From positions 124,001 to 188,000 of the forward strand of contig NZ_RMVE01000005.1 of assembly GCF_003865345.1 (NCBI RefSeq): 64,000 bases of DNA, written 5' to 3'. This document shows positions 43,142 through 50,158 of the stretch, one piece after another. Each line of letters starts with the position of its first letter. Position 1 is the stretch's first letter. The stretch is from Nonlabens xiamenensis. GTDB taxonomy: Bacteria; Bacteroidota; Bacteroidia; Flavobacteriales; Flavobacteriaceae. Under the pieces are notes generated by a model. The model was not told where the DNA came from. It made no database searches and saw only the letters and a list, made by a program, of their open reading frames with translations. The translations under genes were made by a program, and so were the position numbers.

Positions 43142-45427
43142 ATGTTATATCTAGAACCACCATTTCACATTATTGATGGCGTATCAATATTTCGTGATCA
43201 CGAGGACAAGGAGCAGTATTACTATATGCCCATGGAGCCACAACTTACGCTCAGAAAACAAGAGGAAAGTGATGTGGGCATACCACAGATTCAATTGATC
43301 AAATACAGAGGAAACGCTGGGAGCGGTGGTTTCCTGAATTTTGATGTTCATTTGGGCCTGGATGGCGACAAGGTGGAGGAAATAGCCTCCACCATTCAAA
43401 GCAAGGATGGATTGGATAACAAGCCCAGGTTGGCTCCAGTACCTCTACTGGATGGATCTGTCAAATTGATGATGTTGGGTAAACAAACCGATGTGTCGGA
43501 AGATGGAACCGTGACTACCTCTGGTGGAGACGGTGAAGGTCCCAAATTCGTCACCAATATGGCCCATTATGCTAAACCCTCACTCTATGGAAATAACCAA
43601 GCGGCCTTTTCCGTACAGTTGGATGAGAGCGGGGTCGTAGCCGTGGAAGAATCTATCAAGGGACATATGGCACCCATCGGCATCGTTTATTCTCTGGAAT
43701 ATATGGCATTGCGGGATGGCTATAAGGTCAAAGCAACCGCTGACTGGAATAGGGTGCAAAAGCACCTGGAAGAATCATTCACGATTGATACGCCTGTATT
43801 TACATCCTCTATTGATACTGTAGTAGATGAACTCATCGAAGAACAAATCATCGACCTTCAGATTGATAAGCTATTCATTTCAGGAGATGATACCAGCGCT
43901 ATGGAAGGTCGTATGGATATGGCGGTGAATGCTGTCAAAAGTATGGTGTTGGAGAATTTCTTTGAGCCGTCTTTAGATCCAGCGGAACGCGAACATGAAG
44001 AAGATTGGGTGGACGATGCAGTGCGTGTTGCAATGATGTTTGCCACCCACGGCGCTTCAGAAGCTAAATTGTTTTCTTATAAAAAGATAGATGTTACCAG
44101 AATTGACAAAAAGAAGCTAGATATCAGTATGTCTGAGCGTAGCGCAGTCATTAGAGGGATTTATCCGCAGGGACATTTGCAAGGGTTATTCAGCGTTTTG
44201 CAGGAACCAGATGTGGACTTAAGTCAGTTCATCATTCCGGTAGAACTGGACAGTGACTGGTTCAAGAAGCGCACGATCAATGTCATCGCTAGAACCGATT
44301 TTGATTCAGAAAACGTCGAATCCATCAACGTTAGATTAGCATACGGAGAAGATCATAAAAACGTGCTTCTGGAAAAAGGCAAGGATAAGGAAACAGTGGA
44401 GTGGTCTAGTTTGATCGTCGACGGGAAATTTGTGGATGAGGTCAAAGTAAGCTACCAGATCCATTTTAAAAGTGTGGACGGGAATGAACACCCACATACC
44501 TTGAAGTCGGAAGAATTTATTCGCACTACTGAAAACGTAGAAATCAGACCCAGGGACTTGTTTGGGCAAGCACCTATCGCTATCACAGCATTGAATTTCC
44601 CCTGGGAAACTTATTCGCATGTTGAGGTGACTACTGCCTACGTTGACGAACAAAACCAGATTGATCAGGAGGAGAGCTTTTTACTGGATAAAGAAAATGC
44701 CAGTGCAATTTGGAAATTATTTATTCTGGATCCGAGCCACAAAAAGTTTTCCTATAAGCTGCATTATAGAGCTGTTGATCACCAAGATGTGGAGACCGGA
44801 TGGATAGAAACAGATGAGGAGCGCATCACCATCAGGGATCCTTTCCCCACCAAGCGCAAAATCAATTTTGTGGCGGCGATCGACTGGGAAACCATGCTCA
44901 ATGTCTTTGTTGATGTAGTTTATGAAGACCTGGAAAACGATATCAGGGAATCCAAAAGCATTTCTTTCTCGCCAGACCGCAAAGATCCAAAAGAAGTCGT
45001 TCTTCAAGAGTTTGTGGATCCACAAAAACGCATCATTAGCTATAAGGTCACGTTGCTCTCCAATACTGGCGATATCACTGAAATCCCAGATTGCCAAACG
45101 CTTGCAGATCGTGTTTTTATCACTCCGCAGATGAAAGGGCATAAAATCTTGACGATTGATCCCAGCGGAATTGACTTTGACAAAAAGAAAATCAATAAGC
45201 TAGAGGTATCTCTTAGGTATGAGGATACGGAAGCTGGGTTGTCTTTTAAAGAGTCTTACGATTTCGCTTCCGCGGAAGACAGGCCTCGTCACTTTGAATA
45301 CGATTTTGCCGGCGCTCCAACAGCTGGACCAGAAATGCAAATGCGTATTCGCCACAGCAACGGTATGCAACGTATGACAGATTGGGAGGTCATCACCGAG
45401 GATCCTCTCAAGTTAGAAATCGATTAA
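43142..45427 (+). CDS. Caspase operon gene 5: core module plus beta-sandwich repeats
   Basis: A 761-residue paralog of genes 4 and 6. The core module shows EQYYYMPMEPQLTLRKQEE near residue 24, KPSLYGNNQAAFSVQLDESG near 145, and the YKVKATADWNRVQKHLEE strand/helix. It is followed by VIRGIYPQGHLQGLFS (PQG segment, about residue 340) and tandem beta-sandwich repeats, each ending in forms like ERITIRDPFP and including YEDLENDIRESKSISF. The stop of gene 4 is two bases before this start. No signal peptide, membrane segment or enzyme motif is seen. A variant palindrome CGCTTCCGCGGAAGAC occurs near the 3' end. Confidence 0.75.
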   Translation: MLYLEPPFHIIDGVSIFRDHEDKEQYYYMPMEPQLTLRKQEESDVGIPQIQLIKYRGNAGSGGFLNFDVHLGLDGDKVEEIASTIQSKDGLDNKPRLAPVPLLDGSVKLMMLGKQTDVSEDGTVTTSGGDGEGPKFVTNMAHYAKPSLYGNNQAAFSVQLDESGVVAVEESIKGHMAPIGIVYSLEYMALRDGYKVKATADWNRVQKHLEESFTIDTPVFTSSIDTVVDELIEEQIIDLQIDKLFISGDDTSAMEGRMDMAVNAVKSMVLENFFEPSLDPAEREHEEDWVDDAVRVAMMFATHGASEAKLFSYKKIDVTRIDKKKLDISMSERSAVIRGIYPQGHLQGLFSVLQEPDVDLSQFIIPVELDSDWFKKRTINVIARTDFDSENVESINVRLAYGEDHKNVLLEKGKDKETVEWSSLIVDGKFVDEVKVSYQIHFKSVDGNEHPHTLKSEEFIRTTENVEIRPRDLFGQAPIAITALNFPWETYSHVEVTTAYVDEQNQIDQEESFLLDKENASAIWKLFILDPSHKKFSYKLHYRAVDHQDVETGWIETDEERITIRDPFPTKRKINFVAAIDWETMLNVFVDVVYEDLENDIRESKSISFSPDRKDPKEVVLQEFVDPQKRIISYKVTLLSNTGDITEIPDCQTLADRVFITPQMKGHKILTIDPSGIDFDKKKINKLEVSLRYEDTEAGLSFKESYDFASAEDRPRHFEYDFAGAPTAGPEMQMRIRHSNGMQRMTDWEVITEDPLKLEID

Positions 45428-45448
45428 CCATCATTAAAACAAAACATT

Positions 45449-47674
45449 ATGTTAGAAATAGGAAGTAAAACATTTACTTGTGACGGTGTCACTGTATTTG
45501 CAGATCATGCAGATCCGGACCAGTTCTGGGCGTTACCTGCACCAGTTCAGATCGCCAGACGTGATCAGGATAATAAAGCCAAACTCACTTTCATCAAGTA
45601 TGGAAATGTATCAGATGATCAAGTCAAGGGAGGCGGATTCCTGATGCTGGAAACCAATTTAAGGTTAGACAAAAACGTGGAGCGTAAAATCATGTCAAAA
45701 ATCACCTCCATGGCAAAAGGAACACCAAAATTAGCCATCGTACCTTTTGACGAGGGGACGGTAGAGTGTATCGCCTTGGATCTACAAGGAGGCGGAGGTA
45801 CTGAGGCCCAACTTTCCAGCGATGGAACTTTTCAAGCGGTAGAGCGTATTTTGGGAGGAACCGTTCCATCGCTCCATGGCGACAACTCGGCTGCCTTCAG
45901 TCTTAAATTAAGCAAAGAGGGAGCTGAAATCGTGGAAGGTGCTTTTAAGCAACGCGGAAATCCTGTAGGTGTGCTTTATAATCTTAAGTATTCAGGATTG
46001 AGACCTGCATTGGATGTAGAAATCAAAGCCAGTAAGAAAAAGATTTACAATCACTTTAGTGCAGGTCTGGATGCCCAAGTCTATTGGGTCCGTGCAGGAA
46101 TTGAAGCTGGTTTTGAAAAAATGGTGGAAGACCAGGTTATCGAGATCAAGGTTATCAATTATTCTACAGAAGAAGATCGGGCCGAAAAGGAAAAATGGGC
46201 ACTGGACTTTTTTAAGGAAAAAATGCTCCCGGAATTTTTTAAATCCTCACTTACCCCAGGAACCTTGGCGGGAGGTATGGCAACTCCAGAGAGTTTACAA
46301 TCGGTTGCGACACAGGCGGCAAGATTAAGACCACCTCAAGCTGCCACTAGAGATGCGCAGGCAGCCGACGAGGCCGAAGATGATGATTCACCAGCACCTA
46401 CCCCCAGTGCTCCAAATCGCCCCAGGCCTGATGAAAATACAGGGTCTGAAACAGAAGAGGGTAGTGTAGGAAGTCCACCGGCAGTGGCCAATGCCGTAGC
46501 AGGTGCGATCGCATCAGCCACGTCCATGCCGCCACAAACTGCCGCCGCAGCACCTAGCCCTCCTGCAGGAGCGGTGAATACACCTCATCCAGGAGCTGCA
46601 GCAGCGGCCGCACCTGCCTTGGTTTCTTTTAAACTGAAGATGCTGAAGCAAGTAGAGGAAAAAACCATGACTTTTAAGTACACTCGTTCTGAAGCCGTTC
46701 AGCGCACCTATGCACCTCAAGGTTTTTTAGGCTTGCTTTCCCAGGATCTTAAAGAAGATGGTTACTTCATCAATATTGATACGGATAGCGAATTCTTTAG
46801 CGAATTCAGGGTGATTGTAGAAGCAAAATTTGATCGACAAAAAATCGGTTTGGACTCTGCCCATGTAGGACTAAAGTATGGTAATGAAGAAGATAGTTTC
46901 AGGAAAACCAAAGACTTTGTTTTTGATCAAACTGAGCAAGAGAAAGTAGATTGGTTGGTGAAAAAAGCCGAAGGAGTTGACCATTATCAGTATTCTGTGC
47001 AATATCATTTTGATCCTGATTCAGATTGGCACGGCGAGCAAATGAGTTATGATTTTGAAAATAAGTCTACCGAAGATAGAACTTTACTCATACACCCTTT
47101 TGATAAATTACTCTTTTTGGAGGTCGAACTTTCGGCTGTAGATGTGGATTGGGATGAAATTAAGGAGGCGAGGATCCAACTGCATTATAAGACAGGTTCT
47201 GGTTGGGAAAACAAAGAGACCTTTTTCTTTCGCGAAAGCGATAATGAGAAAAAACATTGGAAAATTCGCAGCTCTGATATGGAACAGAAAAGTTATACCT
47301 ATCAGGTGACTTATTTGTTGAAAGACGGAAGCGAAAGACAAATGGAGCAGCAAACTTCTGAGGCGAGTGCCGTGTCTATTCCAAATTTGTTTAAAACCAT
47401 TAACATCGATTTTATTCCATTATTTGGACCAGATGAGGTGCGAAATGTATTTATAGACATTGAATACGAAGATGAAGAAAACGATCTTGTGGTTAAAGAA
47501 AGGGTCAAAATGGACGGGAAGGCTCCAGCAGATTTGACTTTTGAACTTAATATTCTTGACGATGCCAAGGGGACCTACAGGTATCGTACCACCATTGTTG
47601 GAAAGGACAATAGTCTTCAACGAGCAGACTTTATTGAAACAAAGGAGACGCTCAATGCAATTAGTTTAACTTAA
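45449..47674 (+). CDS. Caspase operon gene 6: core module with long disordered linker
   Basis: A 741-residue paralog. The core module is at about 20-270: DQFWALPAPVQIARRDQDNK, VPSLHGDNSAAFSLKLSKEG, and RPALDVEIKASKKKIYNHFS. Residues about 275-390 are a low-complexity linker rich in Ala, Pro, Gly, Ser and acidic residues, which genes 4 and 5 lack. It contains Arg residues (ARLRPPQAATRDA near 290-303) that would suit cleavage by an Arg-specific orthocaspase. Beyond the linker the PQG segment (RTYAPQGFLGLL) and beta-sandwich repeats resume. It is the last non-protease gene, 11 bases before the first caspase gene. A palindrome copy is read as FRES. Confidence 0.75.
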   Translation: MLEIGSKTFTCDGVTVFADHADPDQFWALPAPVQIARRDQDNKAKLTFIKYGNVSDDQVKGGGFLMLETNLRLDKNVERKIMSKITSMAKGTPKLAIVPFDEGTVECIALDLQGGGGTEAQLSSDGTFQAVERILGGTVPSLHGDNSAAFSLKLSKEGAEIVEGAFKQRGNPVGVLYNLKYSGLRPALDVEIKASKKKIYNHFSAGLDAQVYWVRAGIEAGFEKMVEDQVIEIKVINYSTEEDRAEKEKWALDFFKEKMLPEFFKSSLTPGTLAGGMATPESLQSVATQAARLRPPQAATRDAQAADEAEDDDSPAPTPSAPNRPRPDENTGSETEEGSVGSPPAVANAVAGAIASATSMPPQTAAAAPSPPAGAVNTPHPGAAAAAAPALVSFKLKMLKQVEEKTMTFKYTRSEAVQRTYAPQGFLGLLSQDLKEDGYFINIDTDSEFFSEFRVIVEAKFDRQKIGLDSAHVGLKYGNEEDSFRKTKDFVFDQTEQEKVDWLVKKAEGVDHYQYSVQYHFDPDSDWHGEQMSYDFENKSTEDRTLLIHPFDKLLFLEVELSAVDVDWDEIKEARIQLHYKTGSGWENKETFFFRESDNEKKHWKIRSSDMEQKSYTYQVTYLLKDGSERQMEQQTSEASAVSIPNLFKTINIDFIPLFGPDEVRNVFIDIEYEDEENDLVVKERVKMDGKAPADLTFELNILDDAKGTYRYRTTIVGKDNSLQRADFIETKETLNAISLT
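47225..47240. repeat. Dispersed palindrome, 14 of 16
   Basis: TTCTTTCGCGAAAGCG in caspase operon gene 6, read as FRES. Confidence 0.8.
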
Positions 47675-47685
47675 AAATTACAGAC

Positions 47686-48651
47686 ATGGCAAAGCATGCA
47701 ATTGTCATCGGAATCGATGACTACTCTATACAATCAAGCCATCCGCGCAATGCGGGACTTACATGGCCCAACTTACAATACTGTGGGGCAGATGCCGACG
47801 CAATATTTACAGTACTCACCACAAAATTCGGTTTCCCTAGGGAAAATATTATCCTGCTCAAAGACAACATGGCCTCCAGAAGAAATATCCTGAGTGCCAT
47901 TACACAGGTGTTTCACAATGCCGATGTGGGAGACACAGTATTCCTATCTTATTCAGGACACGGCGGACTTTTACCTGCTTCTACGGATCCGGCTGAAACT
48001 CGATTTTTTCAATCCATAATTCCGTATGATGGAGATTGGATTTATGATTATCGCTTGCATCAAGCTGCACTCAGCGCTGGTTTTGATGCCAATGCAATCA
48101 ACTTTACCTGTTTCATCGATTCCTGCCATTCCGGCGGAATGCATCCCAATGTATCCACGGATCAAGCCATTCAGCGCTCGGTTCCTTTCACCAGGGAAGT
48201 AGCAGATCTACTTCAACACATCAGGGAGGTTTGGCCCTTTGGTATTTGTTTACCAGATGGATCTGACGAACTTTTCCCTAATGTAAGCGATCCGGTGATT
48301 GAGGGAGATGTATTGGTGGATCTGGATGAAGACCCGAACAAAACCTTGGTAGCAGCTGCTCAGGCAACCTTGATCTCGGCTTGTAAATACCATGAGGTCG
48401 CTTTTGAATTAAGGAGTAAGAGACACGGAGCATTGACTCAGGCATTTATAGATGCAACCAGGGGTGATGTGAGTCAGCTCACCTATGACTCATTGATCCA
48501 GGAACTCGTACAACGGGTAGATCAGCTACTCACTGCCGAAGGAGTGCTTGACAACGCAAGCTATCCAGATCAAACGCCCAGCCTGAGAGGTCAACAAGGA
48601 CGTATGGAGCAAATCTTCCTGGAAGGACACAATACATCAATACCAACTTAA
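47686..48651 (+). CDS. Caspase-fold cysteine peptidase (orthocaspase type), first copy
   Basis: A 321-residue caspase-family (C14) peptidase. The fold begins at AIVIGIDDYS, with CGADADAIFTVLTTKFGFP as the helix after the first strand. The catalytic His is in FLSYSGHGG (about residue 95) and the catalytic Cys in CFIDSCHSGGMHP (about 147). The C-terminal strand region LISACKYHEVAFELRSKRHGALTQAFID is the usual end of the fold. It should cleave peptide bonds, probably after Arg or Lys as bacterial relatives do, but substrate preference is not visible. It has no extra domain, signal peptide or membrane segment, so it is cytoplasmic. It is 11 bases after gene 6 and 11 before the second caspase gene. 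Confidence 0.9.
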   Translation: MAKHAIVIGIDDYSIQSSHPRNAGLTWPNLQYCGADADAIFTVLTTKFGFPRENIILLKDNMASRRNILSAITQVFHNADVGDTVFLSYSGHGGLLPASTDPAETRFFQSIIPYDGDWIYDYRLHQAALSAGFDANAINFTCFIDSCHSGGMHPNVSTDQAIQRSVPFTREVADLLQHIREVWPFGICLPDGSDELFPNVSDPVIEGDVLVDLDEDPNKTLVAAAQATLISACKYHEVAFELRSKRHGALTQAFIDATRGDVSQLTYDSLIQELVQRVDQLLTAEGVLDNASYPDQTPSLRGQQGRMEQIFLEGHNTSIPT

Positions 48652-48662
48652 AACCAGTTATT

Positions 48663-49598
48663 ATGGCAACTAAAAGATCATTGACCGTTGGAATCAACAA
48701 TTACAGCGTCTTTCAACCCAACGGCAGCGCGAACCTTTCCTGGTGCGCCAGCGACGCAAGAAAAATGAAACGACTATTAAGAGACAGTTTTGGCTTTACT
48801 GAGCAATATCACCTGGCTGATCTTAATGCTTCCAGGAATAATATTCTGGATACCTTGAGACATCTGATTCGGGTATCAGAAGCAGGGGATACCATCTGTT
48901 TTTACTTCTCTGGTCATGGAGCTAGGGTTCGTACAGACTTGAGTCGAGCAGACTGTGACAGTTATTACGAATGCCTCATTCCTGCCTCTGGTGGATATCT
49001 CACCGATAGAGACCTGACTGATATAGCGGATGATCTGTATCCCGACGCTGTCAATTTTACTGTCATCACTGACGCGTGTCATTCAGGCGGTATGCACAGT
49101 TCGGATGCCGATTTAAAATGTCGTACGCCAAGATTCACTAGAGGATTATTGGATGAGATTGTAGAATTCCTACAAACCTTGATACCCTTTGGTATTTGCG
49201 CTACCGACCACAGCGATTTACAAAATAATGTGGCCAATGTAAGCCAAAGCGAAGGGGTGATCGATCTGGATCCGGATCCCAACAAAACTTTGGTGGCGAG
49301 TTGTAAGTCTACCTTGATATCGGCCTGTCATTTCAATGAACTCTCATGGGAATCAGGAAGTATTAGGCAAGGATTATTTACCAAGGCTATCATGGAAACC
49401 ATTACCCAATCCAATCCGGATACGGATTATCATGCGTTTATCCAGGCTTTGCAATCCAACGTGTCACAACGCATCAATAGTCTGATCAGAAACTCCAATC
49501 GCCCCAATGTGACCCAGACACCCCAATTGTTTGGACAGCGCAACCGGATGTCTGAACGTCTGCTAGAAGGTTGGATTGAAACACCTTTATTTCAATAA
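48663..49598 (+). CDS. Caspase-fold cysteine peptidase (orthocaspase type), second copy
   Basis: A 311-residue caspase-family peptidase related to the preceding one but clearly divergent. The N-terminal strand is SLTVGINNYS, with CASDARKMKRLLRDSFGF next. The catalytic His is in FYFSGHGARV (about residue 85) and the Cys in VITDACHSGGMHS (about 139). ISACHFNELSWESGSIRQGLFTKAIMET closes the fold. Both dyad residues are present, so it is probably active. It is the last gene of the operon. The two proteases may act separately, as a heterodimer, or one may activate the other; the sequence cannot tell which. Confidence 0.9.
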   Translation: MATKRSLTVGINNYSVFQPNGSANLSWCASDARKMKRLLRDSFGFTEQYHLADLNASRNNILDTLRHLIRVSEAGDTICFYFSGHGARVRTDLSRADCDSYYECLIPASGGYLTDRDLTDIADDLYPDAVNFTVITDACHSGGMHSSDADLKCRTPRFTRGLLDEIVEFLQTLIPFGICATDHSDLQNNVANVSQSEGVIDLDPDPNKTLVASCKSTLISACHFNELSWESGSIRQGLFTKAIMETITQSNPDTDYHAFIQALQSNVSQRINSLIRNSNRPNVTQTPQLFGQRNRMSERLLEGWIETPLFQ

Positions 49599-49620
49599 TA
49601 ACAGAGCATTGATCACTAAA

Positions 49621-49655
49621 AAAATCCGCTGGCGGTATATCTGCCAGCGGATTTT
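49621..49655. terminator. Strong bidirectional terminator
   Basis: AAAATCCGCTGGC pairs with GCCAGCGGATTTT around a nine-base loop. With A and T runs on both sides it can end the caspase operon from the left and the lipoprotein gene from the right. Confidence 0.9.
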
Positions 49656-49671
49656 ATATTATGTTTCAAAT

Positions 49672-50055
49672 TTAATTGACCCTATTGTACCTTTCTACAC
49701 AGGGCTCAATACAAAAGTATGAGAGTTCCAGCACATCACCGTCCAAGGTATAGTTAGCTTGGCAATTATTGATTTCTATACTCGTCGCAGCGGTGTTATA
49801 TGTTCCTGTAGTGGTAGCCTGGGTGATACTACCAAAACAGAAGCCCTGGTTGCAATTGACAAGGTTTTGGGAGGTGAATTGAAGGGTTTTACCACTGGCG
49901 GGCTCAAAATTCCCGCTTCCATTCCCAGGATCAACGTAAATCGCAGTCAATTCCCACATGCCTTCTATGCCTTCATTGGATGAAGCAGCATCATCGTCTG
50001 ACTGACAGGCTAAAAGTGTAATTCCTAAAAGAATAAGTGCTAAAAGTTTTTTCAT
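49672..50055 (-). CDS. Small lipoprotein, lipocalin-like
   Basis: A 127-residue lipoprotein (MKKLLALILLGITLLAC, Cys 17). The mature part (EGMWELTAIYVDPGNGSG, FTSQNLVNCNQGFCFGS, SIEINNCQANYTLDGDVLELSYF) resembles the lipocalin-like lipoprotein domains common in flavobacteria, with four further Cys residues likely to form disulfides. I chose the ATG before KKLLALIL; the frame extends 15 bases further to a GTG, which would add five residues before the signal peptide. It is single and convergent with the caspase operon across the shared terminator. Confidence 0.75.
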   Translation of the reverse strand: MKKLLALILLGITLLACQSDDDAASSNEGIEGMWELTAIYVDPGNGSGNFEPASGKTLQFTSQNLVNCNQGFCFGSITQATTTGTYNTAATSIEINNCQANYTLDGDVLELSYFCIEPCVERYNRVN

Positions 50056-50158
50056 GATGGTGTTTATCACATAGATGTTTTACTGACCATAAGGTTGCGT
50101 GGCAGGCACTACAACTGAGTAAAGAATATCAAGTATATTTAGGCATCAAACAGAACAA

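Noticed and set aside
40085-49598. Reading the caspase operon as a bacterial gasdermin system
   Set aside because: Gene 3 has a gasdermin-like size and caspases are near, but it is one of six paralogs of one module and shows no gasdermin sequence features, so the label is not supported.
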